22,809 nt of DNA, taken from Chara braunii. Its lineage: Eukaryota > Streptophyta > Charophyceae > Charales > Characeae. The DNA is taken from positions 3,838,295 through 3,861,103 of the forward strand of contig BFEA01000005.1 of assembly GCA_003427395.1 (NCBI GenBank). Reading direction: 5' to 3'. Both the position numbers and the translations under genes were made by a program. The notes below the pieces were generated by a model. The model did no database searches, was not told where the DNA came from, and saw nothing but the letters and a program-made list of their open reading frames with translations. Shown here in pieces: positions 1-9,962 of this stretch (positions within the stretch are counted from its first letter, which is position 1; each line of letters starts with the position of its first letter).

Positions 1-42
<42 letters not shown>
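1..42. repeat. (GA)n microsatellite, left edge
   Basis: Pure GA dinucleotide run at the very start of the window. It is mirrored by the CT run at 22749-22809, so it belongs to the outer inverted repeat, at least in position. GA tracts are known targets of plant BBR/BPC GAGA-binding proteins; any such role here is inference. The true length may exceed the window. Confidence 0.97.
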
Positions 43-44
<2 letters not shown>

Positions 45-76
45 AGTTTGGTTGTCACATACCTGTGAAGACCGCC

Positions 77-341
77 GTGCAGTCCAACGAAGAAGAAGAA
101 GAAGGCCATAGCCGCGGAGCTCCACCACAGAGTAACGAAGGAGGTGAAGGAGAGGACAGAAGGAGAGACAGAGGAGAGAAGTGAAGCGGAGGAAGAAGAA
201 GTGAGAGACGAGAACAAAAAAAAAGAAAAAAGGGAAAAAAAAGAAGAGGAAGAAGAAGATGACCGGGATGGAAGAACAGAGAGGCGAGGAGGGAGAAGGT
301 TGGTGAGGAAGAAGAAGGCGGCAGCCATGGCCGGCCGAAGA
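77..341. other. Purine-rich tract without a credible gene
   Basis: About 265 bases dominated by GAA, GAGG and A runs on the + strand (CT-rich on the - strand). An open frame of 71 codons exists on the + strand but is almost only E, K and R, as expected from composition. On the - strand both arms keep an ATG followed by four similar codons (here at 328-326), but the frames then diverge. I do not call a gene. Next to the array, at 63-74, the - strand reads cacag|gtatgt, a good 5' splice-site consensus (see findings). Confidence 0.6.
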
Positions 342-512
342 GTTGACCGGGAGAGTTGACTGAGAGTTCACTGAGAGTTGACTGAGAGTTGACTGAGAGT
401 TGACCGGGAGTTGACCGGGAGTTGACCGGGAGTTGACCGGGGGTTGACTACAGCATTGACCAAGCGTTGACCAAGGCGTTGACCAAGACTGTTGACCACC
501 AATTTGACCAAG
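342..512 (+). repeat. TTGAC tandem array, left arm
   Basis: Fourteen TTGAC cores plus one mutated TTCAC occur in 171 bases, mostly as an 11-bp unit (gttgaccggga or gttgactgaga), with the spacing loosening after 440. The core TTGAC followed by C or T is the W-box recognised by WRKY factors, and 11 bp is close to one DNA turn. Whether it is bound is unknown. A diverged inverted copy is at 22274-22455. It might be part of the LTR of family C or a separate repeat; with no second C LTR in the window I cannot decide. Confidence 0.9.
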
Positions 513-1448
513 TGCAAGGAAGATGAGCGATAGCGAACTTCAGCAATCAAACAGCATCATACACATGAGACCAGATAGTCGTGACCTCAAACCAAAAGTA
601 GAATTGCAACACAAGTTTCACCAAATAAGAACACACCAAGAGCTCATAATTGACAATGCTCAAATAGTCTCATCATCATCAACGAAGAACCAATGTTGAT
701 ATCCTATCTGGCGCTCGGTGCTCAGACTACAGATGGTAGATCCTATCTAGCCTACTCTACAATGCTGCCGGATGACGTCAACAGCTTCACCAAAGTACGA
801 GCAGATCTCGGACAATGTCGTCGCCTCAAGCACTAGGCATGTCTCTCGTATCCTTCACAACCTCGTTCCCCAACTCACAGATGACACTTGCACCCAAGGA
901 CCACCATGCGCCCCATCCAGCATACAGCAGCGCAGCTCGGCTATGGCTGTGGGCTCCTTCCAGCTTGCCCGTGAGCGCGTGAGCCTGGCATGCAATAGCT
1001 CACCATCGCTTGCGCACAAAGCAGCCAGTGCCCGAATGCCGAAAGCGTGGGCAGGCCCTTCCCTACATCGAAGTGGCCTGCTGCTGCGTGCTGTGCTGCG
1101 GTACTGGGCCCCGGCCCAGAAGCTTCCGGTAGGCCCAGGGAGGCTGAGCCTCAGTCCGAAGGGAACAGGCCCAGGGCCTGAGGCGGTTACCAGCACCCAA
1201 CTACCCTCGGCCTTTGTTCGTCCACTTTGTGTATCCGGCCCAGGCCTTGCCTCAGTTACATGTAATGAAAGGCAGCCTGGGCCTGGGTGCTTCCAACCGA
1301 CTGGCGCTGCGCAACTACCTGAATTTCCCCAGTTGCGTAGTAGTCAAAAATAGGCCTCTTGAGGTCTGTCGAGCCTGCCTGCACTTAGGGCGGCCGACGC
1401 TGTTGCAAATAGGGCCCAGTAGGGCTTATTGAGGCCTTGCGCCTCGCA
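513..1448 (-). mobile_element. LTR1, 3' LTR of element A (936 bp)
   Basis: Begins TGCAAGG and ends CTCGCA on the + strand, so it has TG...CA termini in both readings. It aligns end to end with LTR2 (7596-8518) with scattered substitutions and a few indels, the largest a short duplication near 970-980; roughly 95% identical where I compared. In element sense it follows the purine tract at 1449-1459 directly. Target duplication caag lies at 509-512. The frames inside it (for example 772-1353 +) recur in LTR2 but have no recognisable protein; I read them as chance. Confidence 0.93.
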
Positions 1449-1459
1449 TTCCCTCCTCC
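1449..1459 (-). promoter_or_regulatory. Polypurine tract, element A
   Basis: On the - strand this reads ggaggagggaa and abuts the LTR1 start TGCGAGG. It lies 25 bases after the pol stop codon at 1485. A purine run immediately upstream of the 3' LTR is the standard plus-strand primer of LTR retrotransposons. The same 11 bases occur at 8519-8529 next to LTR2. Confidence 0.88.
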
Positions 1460-1484
1460 ATACTTCGCTAGTCCTCTGAGAAGT

Positions 1485-2768
1485 TCAGTCTTCGATAATC
1501 TGGCGCTTTCCTTTCCGTAGAGACTTCTCGTAGTGAGCGACTACCTGTGGAGCGGTCTGCATCATTTCCTCCCTTGTGAACCATTTGTCCTCCTTTGGAT
1601 CAGTGTGATGTCTGCACCGAACTCGATACTGCAGCTTCGGTTTCGGACGACCTCCTCTGCCTGTTGGTCTTGGAACTGGCATCTCCCTGTGGTCAACAAT
1701 GTCGTCGATGTCGACCTCTCCATCCATGGTTGGGGGCAGCAAGAACGACGAGAGGGAAACTGGTCAGTTTCTTTGAATGGTGCAAGCTTGGAGGCGTGAA
1801 AGACAGGGTAAGTGCGGAGATGACCAGGGATCCGAATGACATAGGATGGCCCATCTGGATCTTCCCCAACAACATCTAGAACCTCCCATGGTCCAAAGTA
1901 CTGTGGCATGAGCTTACAGGAGATCCTGTGCTCTTGTCCCAGTTCTGAGGATTTTACCCAGACTCTGTCCCCTACCTGAAATGTAGAAGGACAGCAATGC
2001 TTGTTCTCAGTTTCTATCATGTGCCTTGTGCATTTGTTCTACTGCCTGCTGCATCAGTTGTTCATAGCGATACGCAAACTCAAGGGTGCCGGGTGCAGCA
2101 GTTGACTGATTGTCAGGTAGCAGAAAGTCTAGGGACAGTCTGGGCTTGAAAGTCAGTAGCAAACTATTAGGACTTACTCCAGTTGCGCTGTGCACAGCAT
2201 TGTTATACAGGCTGGCGATGAGAGCAAGTTTCTCATCCCAGTCCACCTGATTGGGCTTGATGTAATGCCGCAACAAGTGTTGAACAGCACGATTGAGTTG
2301 CTCTGCTTGGCCATTGGCCTCGGGATGGTTCCCAGAAGTCATCTGCAGCTGTGTTCCCTGTTCTGCAGCTGCAGCCTTCCACAACTCACTTGTGAATCGG
2401 ACATCCCTGTCACTAACAATAGACTTTGGGAGCGCAAAGTCTCTGACCCAGTTCTCTTTGAAGAGTCTAATCACATACTCGGTCTTCGCTGTCTCCAGCA
2501 TTGCAACTAACCTAGCGTACTTACTAAACCTATCCACGATAACAAAGATGTGTCTCATTCCACTCGTGCTGGTGACAAGTGTGTCCATGAAGTCTATAGA
2601 CAGGCTCTCAGCGGGCCTTTCCAAAATCGGAAGGGGCTTGAGGAGCCCAAGACGGGGCTGTGTACGGGGCTTGTCTCTCTGACAGACCTGACAAGTCTCC
2701 ACGTGCAGCTTGGCATGTCTCATCATCGTGGGCCACCAGAACCGCTGCAGCAGATTCGCTGCAGTCTT
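1485..2768 (-). pseudogene. Element A integrase with chromodomain (broken)
   Basis: Ty3/gypsy integrase inserts cDNA into the host genome. The zinc-binding HHCC module is split by a TAG stop (2769-2771) after CHNATSHFGF; the C-x2-C pair follows at CQVC. In the 239-codon frame 2726-2007 the catalytic triad is present: D45 (SIDF), D106 (VSDRD) and E142 (GQAEQ), with 35 residues between the last two. Compared with copy B, an 8-base deletion near 2017-2025 shifts the frame; the next frame (2020-1562) carries the GPY/F-like KLMPQYFGPWEVL. A further shift near 1742 leads into a chromodomain-like tail (QYRVRCRHHTDP, DKWFTREEMM), ending at 1485. Such tails in chromoviruses guide integration to chromatin. 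Inactive as it stands. Confidence 0.9.
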
Positions 2769-3668
2769 CTAGAAGCCAAAATGGCTGGTGGCATTGTGAC
2801 ACTCGCCTAGAAATAAACTACGCAAAGACTCTCTATTTGGCACACACAGACATTTATTCCCTTCGTTCTCAAGGAACAGCAGGCCGTTGACCAACTCAAA
2901 CTCGGCAGAAGAGATTTTATCCTTCGCCTCGAGTCTGCGAATGATCTCAGACATAAACTGATCCTCACGATAGGCTTCCACCATAGAGTGAGTAACATCG
3001 TCCGCAAGCCCAAACTCAGTGATCAGCGCACCGGAAAAGTCAAGCCTACACGATAGTGCATCAGCAACCTTGTTGTACTCGCCCTTGATGTATTGGGGCT
3101 CAAAGTCATACTGCTCTATGACTTCAATCCAACGCTGTAGAGCGTCGGATAGCACAGGTTGGGTTCTCATCCCCTTCAAGGTTTGGTGATCACTCCTGAC
3201 GTAGAAGAACCTCCCAAGGAGATAGTGCCTCTAATGGGTGAGCGCCTTGTAGATCGCATAGAGCTCCTTCTCATAGGTGGACTTAGCCACCTTCTAAGAG
3301 GGCATCTTTTTGGACATGTACTCTGCCGGCCTCAACTCTTTCCCCTCCTCCTGTGCAAGTACGGCGCCTATGCCATATTGGCTAGCATCCATAGTTACTA
3401 CGAAAGGTTTGTCAGGATCAGGAAGTTTCAAGACCTGATGGTCTGTCAACGCATGCTTCAATTGTCTGAAAGCAGCCTCACACCTGTCTGTCCACTCCCA
3501 TGGTGTGGCAAGGCGAGTCAGGTCAGTCAAAAGGGCGGCAACTATGCTATAGTTCTTCACGAAATTGCGATAGTAGCCGGTCATCCCTAAGAAAGACCTC
3601 ATCTCAATTACACACTGAGGACGTGGCCACTCACGAATGTTGGCCACCTTCACGTCATGGGGCTTCAA
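2769..3668 (-). pseudogene. Element A RT connection, RNase H and IN linker (broken)
   Basis: RNase H removes the RNA strand of the RNA:DNA hybrid. The frame 3668-3294 holds the RT thumb/connection (EMRSFLGMTGYYRNF) and the first RNase H aspartate in [10 protein letters not shown]. It ends at a TAG just after YMSKKMPS. Homology continues in frame (TYEKELYAIYKALTH, giving the second acidic residue), then another TAG, then HYLLGRFF and SDHQTLKG with the third acidic site. The 136-codon frame 3179-2769 carries VADALSCRLD, where family members usually have SRR, and runs into the IN zinc region before the stop shared with copy B. Confidence 0.88.
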
Positions 3669-3683
3669 TCCCTCCGTGGAAAT

Positions 3684-4330
3684 CTAATGACCCAAGTACA
3701 AGATACGGGTGCGGCCAAACTCGCACTTCTCACCGTTAATCTTGAACTTGTGCTGTCTCAGGAGACTCAAGGACTTTGTCCAAAAGAGCCACATGCTCCT
3801 CGACAGTCCTACTAAAGATAAGCATATCATCGAGGTACACGATGACAAACTTGTCCAAGTAGTCATGAAAGATCCGATTCATAGCGTGTTGAAAGGTGCC
3901 CAAAGCATTCCAAAGGCCGAAAGGCATCACCACAAAAACGTACAGACCGTACCTGGTCTGAAAAGCAGTTTTGTGTTGATCCTCGGGCCGGATTGCCATC
4001 TGATGGTACCCGGACTTGAGATCTATCTTACAGAAGTACCAACACCCTTGCACTCTATCTAGCAGATCGTCGATGCGCGGTAGGGGCTCTCTGTTCTTGA
4101 CAGTGATGGCATTGAGGCCCCTATAGTCAATGCACATCCTCAAACTGCCCCCCTTCTTTGGTACGAATAAGACTGGAGAACCATAAGGAGAGACACTCGG
4201 CCGGATCCACCCCTTCTCTATGAGTTCCTTGAGTTGCTGGCGAAGCTCGTCAAACTCGCCTGGAGATTCCAATAGATCCTACCCTTCGGGATGCTAGACC
4301 CTGGGATAATCTCTATCGCGTGGACGACCT
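3684..4330 (-). pseudogene. Element A reverse transcriptase (broken)
   Basis: RT copies the genomic RNA into cDNA. The 178-codon frame 4272-3736 starts inside the fingers and contains [36 protein letters not shown], the first catalytic Asp (D84 in KIDLKSGYH) and the YLDD box at residues 146-149. The usual [13 protein letters not shown] reads [13 protein letters not shown], three changes at a conserved stretch. A frameshift near 4270 separates it from its N-terminus ([14 protein letters not shown]) and another near 3770-3750 moves homology to the frame ending at 3684 with ILYLGH. The catalytic residues survive but the chain cannot be made whole. Confidence 0.9.
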
Positions 4331-5418
4331 CCCTCTCAACAACCCCTGTCGACTCTTCAAATAGATCAGGGTATGTAGCGATGCATGCCTCTATCTCCGA
4401 CGACATTTTCACCGGCTCACCTGCAACAGAGACATAAACGACATACATACCCTCCTCCTGATTTTGCTTATAGTAATTATAGAACGCGGCCGCACACATG
4501 CACCCGTAGGACTTGATCAAACTACTAGCCTTAAACTTACGTAATTTGGTGGTCCCTCCACCTGGCAAAGTGTGCTTGACCACTTTTCGGTCCCAGTCAA
4601 ATTGCGGTTGTGCCACAGAGAGGTAGTACATACCTAGCAAGATATCCATGGAGAGATCATCGCTCACTAGGAACGAGACACGATGTCTCAGTTCCCCTCC
4701 CGTGTACGGGAAACAACACTCAACATCCTGGAAGAAGTCGTTGACTACCATGCGCTGTTTGTTGGCACAGGTATGCGACCCTTCGCCTTCCGTCGTGGGT
4801 GTTCGTCCATGCCCTATCTTTGCCTCAAGGTCTAGGGCCTTCTTGCTGAACGAGGGAAAGTTGTGCATATTGATGTTGGCCTCACCGGCCAACTGATTCC
4901 TGAGAGGCATTGGAAAGCATCTCAGGTAGGAGGTGAGTAATACCTGGGGGTCATAGCGCACCCCAGGGACACAGATCAGACGCTCTATTGCATCAATGGC
5001 TTCCCTTACTGACTTAAACTGCCTTGTATGCAGCGTCAGGATCGCGCCAGTGGCCTTTTGGGCCTCCTGAGGACCATGCCACCTATCTTCCACCATCTTG
5101 AGGAAGTCCTTCAGTTTCTGGATGGCTGCCCAAGCGCAGAAATCATGACCATACCCCTACAACTGCACTAAACCACTCAACCATCTTGTTGCACTACCCT
5201 CTAGGTAGGGATGCAGCCACAATCACTTCCTCGTGTGGCAAGGTAAGTTTACACTTAACATAGACTGGCACTGCCCTCAACCACATGTCGAGGTCTTCGC
5301 CTCTCTTATCCCCTGTAAAGGGTTTCGGAGCGGCGATGGCCGTCTTTGGTACCCACTGACTTTGTCCCGGTCTCTTCATCACTCCGGGTTGTGGACCTTG
5401 TGGAGCAGGATGCTGCAC
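4331..5418 (-). pseudogene. Element A Gag core and truncated protease (broken)
   Basis: The frame 5418-5194 gives the start of a retrotransposon Gag core (KPFTGDKRGEDLDMWLRAV). Compared with the expected reading, an extra base near 5209 shifts the frame, and a TAG follows near 5159. The 292-codon frame 5096-4218 continues the Gag core (LTSYLRCFPMPLRNQLAGEA) and runs, with no CCHC knuckle and no DSG/DTG active-site triplet, into what looks like the C-terminal half of an aspartic protease (VSFLVSDDLSMDILLGMYYL). An in-frame internal deletion removing the zinc knuckle and the first half of PR would explain this. RT N-terminal sequence follows in the same frame. Confidence 0.8.
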
Positions 5419-5548
5419 TGACTGTTGGGGCTATGTACCCTGCGGTTGTGCAGGCTGCGAGACAGCAGCCTACGAGACAGCAGGCTGCCCGCTTACGGCA
5501 ACCTGAGACGGAGGTTGAAAAAACACTGTCTGTACAGGTACCTGCAAA

Positions 5549-6307
5549 CTAGGGCCTGCTGAGAACCCTCCTGCTAACGAAATACCCAGGGAAACGGTCT
5601 AGACCGATGCTGGAGCTGTATGGGGATACCCCAATCACCGGTGGGACAAAAGGAGGACGATGTACAACGGGCCAGGCACCGGGCCCGGACGGTGATGGTG
5701 CCGCCTGCACTCGCCCGAATAACATAGCCAGACTATGCTGGATGTCGTGTAAGATCTGCATCTGGTGATCTTGCATCTCTACTACACTTAGCAAGACCGA
5801 CCGTATGGTCCTCACATCATCCTCCATCTCTGCAGGCTCCATCTCCTCTAACTCACTGACGCCCGCTTGCCTCCGCTGCATCCTGGCTCTTCTTCTAATC
5901 ATTCTTTCTTTTTCTGCCTTAATCTCTCCCAAAGCCTACTGTAGTTGTGCCTCCTGATCAGCAGCTCACTCTATGGCGACCTCCTCGGGAGTCATCACTA
6001 AGGGTTGGCTTGCCATTACGCCAGTGGACTGACTCAAGGTCTGCGCGACCGTTGACCCTACAGATTCTGAACTACCAGCCTGAGAAGTCTGTTGCGCAGC
6101 AGTGGCCATGACTGCTGAAGTAGCGGCCTCGCTTACGAATGCCCTGCTTGCCTCTACGGCCCTAGCTCTTCTCTGCCGACGCTGCCTCTCTCTTTGATGG
6201 GGGAACGAGTATTTGTCGCCCTCTGGTCCTAATGCCAAATGGGCAATCGAGCGTCTAGCCGATCGAAAGAGCCGGTCGTCCGGTTGTGGAACCTCCCTGT
6301 CACTCAT
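5549..6307 (-). pseudogene. Element A Gag N-terminal region (broken)
   Basis: Starts at ATG 6307 (MSDREVPQPDDRLF) and is arginine-, glutamine- and serine-rich (HQRERQRRQRRARAVEA). A TGA at 5966-5968 and a TAG ten codons later interrupt one continuous frame, which then resumes as EIKAEKERMIRRRARMQRR and a segment suggesting a short helix (RSVLLSVVEMQDHQMQILHDI). It ends at 5549; Gag core homology resumes in a different frame at 5418. Assignment as Gag rests on position directly upstream of the Gag core and downstream of the primer binding site, since N-terminal Gag is poorly conserved. Confidence 0.7.
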
Positions 6308-7580
6308 AGGCTATAACATTGTACAGTACCTGCACTAGGACACTCAATCGATGCCTACCGCAGTGACCTGTTCAGATCGATTTATAATAAAATAAAATAA
6401 ATAATCGGCGGCTATGTCAGAGACTATACATTGTGGTCCAACAGGTAAGTTCAATTCCAACAAACAAAACTATTTTTAGTTTGACTAGTTCTCGAACAGA
6501 ATGCACAATGAACAGAAAACAGTTCTAATATGTTGTCTGTTAGATGTTAATGGTTGTACATCTAACTAATCAAAACATAAAAATAGAATCATTTGTGTGG
6601 ATTGGGACAGTATGGAATTTTCCCCCCGAACTTATCACCCGAATTCTAAACCTCCCTTCGTACCTCTTGAATGTCGCTTGGCGTCAGCGTCCCAGAGCCA
6701 TCCAGAGAGCAGTGCCTGTCTAAAGGTGTGCAATTGGCCCACCCTTGTGCCCCGAGTCCTGCTGAGCTGGCCAGCTCTAGCACATTGTTTATCCTCACGT
6801 GCAGCGAGCCTTACACCGATTGGCTGATCAAGAGGCTATTTAAGGACCGGCCCCAAGTGTCCTCAAGAATTATTTAACGTTGCAAACAGGACGACGATCA
6901 CAGCCAATGGTTTCCCCTGCCAGTGTTTATTTATTGACGCCCGGTTCTCGTCTCCCACATAGGGCTGGCCAGCCCCTCATAACCCATCTAACAGCGCAGC
7001 GAGCCGAACAAAGGACAAGCACCAAAGCATGCGTGCTCTACTCCCGATGGGTTGGCATGGTGACCGTGACCCAGTGCTTCGTCTAGGGCCCTTCAGAAAG
7101 CTCCGCCCATCTTCCCCCAGATGCTCCACACGAACATTGTCGACTCCCAAGGTTGAGCGCACAACTCCTCACAATGAGAGGACTCTCAAGACGGAACACA
7201 CATCCTCACGGTAAGAAGTGTCGAAGAGCGTAGATAAGGTTAAGAGCAACGTACCCCAAATAGCTGCCCCCAACCACAGAGATAATCTCACCAGATGACT
7301 GGACACCGATTGTGATGACCAGTCATTGCTTCAACACAACCAGCATTACATGTCGTTCCACCTTGGCACCAATCGCACATCAGATAGTTCGCATCACATC
7401 GTCCAGAACCCACATTACATCGCATAGCCTTCCTAGTGATACCCCTCACCTCTTGGGTCGCCACTTATCTTCGCCCTCCTCACTACACACGTCCCACGGC
7501 ACGGTCCCTCACCGCACACACCGCGTGCATCTACCGCATTAGGCAGAAGATAAGTGCCAGATTTGCAGCATCGAACCACA
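6308..7580 (-). other. Long untranslated leader of element A
   Basis: 1,273 bases between primer binding site and gag start, longer than I would expect for a Ty3/gypsy leader, so a relic insertion is possible. Contents seen: an AT-rich part (6360-6600); an 80-base module (about 6815-6900) matching the C-family 5' region at 11340-11410; a perfect 14-bp palindrome gggctggccagccc at 6962-6975; and inverted repeats cacttatcttc / gaagataagtg (7462-7472 and 7546-7556) just inside the primer binding site, able to form a stem-loop. No protein family recognised in any frame. Confidence 0.7.
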
Positions 7581-7592
7581 GCTCTGATACCA
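7581..7592 (-). promoter_or_regulatory. Primer binding site, initiator-Met tRNA type
   Basis: The - strand reads tggtatcagagc, the classic plant PBS complementary to the 3' end of initiator methionine tRNA. It lies three bases inside the end of LTR2 (...TTGCA, att, TGG...). This orients element A on the - strand and shows that LTR2 is its 5' LTR. Confidence 0.95.
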
Positions 7593-7595
7593 AAT

Positions 7596-8518
7596 TGCAA
7601 GGAAGATGGGCGATGGCGAACTTCAGCAATCAAACATCATCATACATGAGACCAGATAGTCGTGACCTCGAACCAAAAGTAGAATTGCAACACAAGTTTC
7701 ACCAAATAAGAACACACCAAGAGCTCATAATTGACAATGCTGGAATAGTCTCATCATCATCAACAAAGGGACAATGTTGATATCCTATCTAGTGCTCGGC
7801 GCCCAGACTACAGATGGTAGATCTTATCTAGCCTACTCTACAATGCTGTCGGATGACGTCAACAACTTCACCGAAGTACGAGCAGTCAGACAATGTTGTT
7901 GCCTCAAGCACCAGGTATGTCTCTCGTATCACTCACAAACACGTTCCCCAACTCACAGATGCCACTTGCACCCAAGAACCACCATGCGCCCCATCCAGCA
8001 TAATGCAGCGCAGCTCGGCTATGGCTGCGTGCTCCTTCCAGCTCGCCCGTGAGCCTGGCATGAAATAGCGCAGCAGCGCTTGCGCACAAAGCAGCCAGTG
8101 CCCGAATGCCGAAAGCGTGGGCAGGCCCTTCCCTATATCGAAGTGGCCTGCTGCTGCGTGTTGTGCTGCGGTACTGGGCCCCGTCCCAGAAGCTTCCAGT
8201 AGGCCCAGGGAGGCTGAGCCTCATTCCGAAGGGAACAGGCCCAGGGCCTGAGGCGGTTACCAGCACCCAACTACCCTCAGCCTTTGTTCGTCCACTTTGT
8301 GTATCCGGCCTAGGCCTTGCCTCAGTTACATGTAATGAAAGGCAGCCTGGGCCTGGGTGCTTCCAACCGACTGGCGCTGCGCAACTACCTGAATTTTCCC
8401 AGTTGCGTAGTAGTCCAAAATAGGCCTCTTGAGGTCAGTCGAGCCTGCCTTCACTTAGGGCGGCCGACGCTGTTGCAAATAGTGCCCAGTAGGGCTTATC
8501 GAGGCCTTGTGCCTCGCA
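7596..8518 (-). mobile_element. LTR2, shared LTR (923 bp): 5' LTR of A and 3' LTR of B
   Basis: Starts TGCAAGG and ends CTCGCA on the + strand; colinear with LTR1. On its low side lies the element A primer binding site, so it is A's 5' LTR. On its high side lie a polypurine tract and an integrase stop, so it is also B's 3' LTR. It therefore has no target duplication of its own. LTR1 and LTR2 differ by scattered substitutions and small indels, indicating an old insertion. Confidence 0.93.
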
Positions 8519-8529
8519 TTCCCTCCTCC
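8519..8529 (-). promoter_or_regulatory. Polypurine tract, element B
   Basis: The - strand reads ggaggagggaa directly before the LTR2 start TGCGAGG, identical to the tract at 1449-1459. It lies 25 bases after the B integrase stop at 8555. Confidence 0.88.
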
Positions 8530-8554
8530 ATACTTCGCTAGTCCTCTGAGAAGT

Positions 8555-9962
8555 TCAGTCTTCGATAATCTGGCGTTTTCCTTTCCATAGAGACTTCTCG
8601 TAGTGAACGACTACCTCTGGAGTGGTCTGCATCATTTCCTCCCTTGTGAACCATTTGTCCTCCTTTGGATCAGTGTGATGTCTGCACCGAACTCGATACT
8701 GCAGCTTCGGTTTCGGAGGACATCCTCTGCCTGTTGGTCTTGGAACTAGCATCTCCCTGTGGCCAACAATGTCGTCGATGTCGACCTCTCCTTCCATGGT
8801 TCGGGCAGCATAGAACGACGAGAGGGAAACTGGTCAGTTTCTTTGAATGGTGCAAGCTTGGAGGCGTGAAAGACATGGTAAGTGCGAAGATGACCAGGGA
8901 TCCGAATGACATAGGATGGCCCATCCAGATCTTCCCCAACAACATCTAGAACCTCCCATGGTCCAAAAGTATTGTGGCATGAGCTTACGGGAGAACCCGT
9001 GCTCCTGTCCCAGTTCTGAGGATTTTACCCAGACTCTGTCCCCTACCTGAAATGTAGAAGGACAGTGGTGCTTGTTCTCAGTTTCAATCATTGCCTCCTG
9101 TGCCTTGTGCATTTGTTCTACTGCCTGCTGCATCAGTTGTTCATAGCGATAGGCAAATTCAAGGGTGTCGGGTGCAGCAGTTGACTGGTTGTCAGGTAGC
9201 AGAAAGTCTAGGGGCAGTCTGGGCTTGAAAGTCGGTAGCAAACTATTAGGACTTACTCCAGTTGCGTTGTGCACAGCATTGTTATACAGGCTGGCGATGA
9301 GAGCAAGTTTCTCATCCGAGTCCACCTGATTGGGCTTGATGTAATGCCGCAACAAGTGTTGAACAACGCAATTTAGTTGCTCTGCTTGGCCATTGGCCCC
9401 GGGATGGTTCCCAGAAGTCATCTGCAATTGTGTTCCCTGTTCTGCAGCTGCAGCCTTCCAGAACTCACTTGTGAATCGGACACCCCTGTCACTAACAATA
9501 GACTTTGGGAGCCCAAAGTCTTTGACCCAATTCTCTTTGAAGAGTCTAATCACATACTCGGTCTTCACTGTCTCCGGCATTGCAACTAGCCTAGCGTACT
9601 TACTAAACCTATCCACGATAACAAAGATGTGTCTCATTCCACTCTTGCTGGTGACAAGTGTGTCCATGAAGTCCATAGACAGGCTCTCAGCGGGCCTTTC
9701 CGGAATCGGAAGGGGCTTGAGGAGCCCAAGAGGGGGTTGTGTAAGGGGCTTGTCTCTCTGACAGACCTGACAAGTCTCCACGTACAGCTTGGCATGTCTC
9801 ATCGTCGTGGGCCACCAAAACCGCTGCAGCAGATTGGCTGCAGTCTTCTAGAAGCCAAAATGTTCGGTGGCATGGTGACACTCGCCTAGAAATAAACTAC
9901 GCAAAGACTCTCTATTTGGCATACACAGACGTTTATTCCCTTCCTTCTCAAGGAACAGCAGG
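8555..9962 (-). pseudogene. Element B integrase with chromodomain, truncated copy
   Basis: A second copy of the A-family integrase, closely similar to 1485-2882. The 322-codon frame 9802-8834 is longer than its A counterpart. It keeps CQVC (C11, C14), D44 (SMDF), D105 (VSDRG) and E141 (GQAEQ) with DD35E spacing, and continues through YNNAVHNATGVSPNSL and VGDRVWVKS. One extra base in a run of A near 8963-8967 breaks the GPY/F region. The chromodomain tail is in the 80-codon frame 8797-8555. Upstream it carries the same TAG after HFGF as copy A. Homology to A stops at 9962, in the RNase H-IN linker, so RT, PR and Gag are absent. Confidence 0.9.

Larger units (their letters stand above)
1..512 (+). 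repeat. Left inverted-repeat arm, outer part
   Basis: Read against the reverse complement of 22274-22809 this stretch matches in order: GA tract, the motif tacctgtgaagaccg (60-74), a GAA/GAGG-rich purine tract containing ggagctccaccacagag (117-133), a short A-rich tract, ggcagccat, then the TTGAC array ending in accaag (507-512). The match ends exactly where LTR1 starts and resumes at 10984, so 1-512 and 10984-15260 are one arm split by an insertion. Differences from the other arm are scattered substitutions and small indels. Confidence 0.9.

Noticed and set aside
144-359. 71-codon frame MKERTEGETEE... as a small charged protein
   Set aside because: Composition artefact of a GAA/GAGG-rich tract; the other arm does not keep the frame.
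342-512. CRISPR-like or centromeric satellite array
   Set aside because: Units are 11 bp with no spacers, and the array is far too short for a centromeric satellite.
772-1353. 193-codon frame, and its relative at 8106-8423, as a conserved gene
   Set aside because: Both copies lie wholly inside LTR1 and LTR2, so conservation reflects LTR homology; no recognisable domain.
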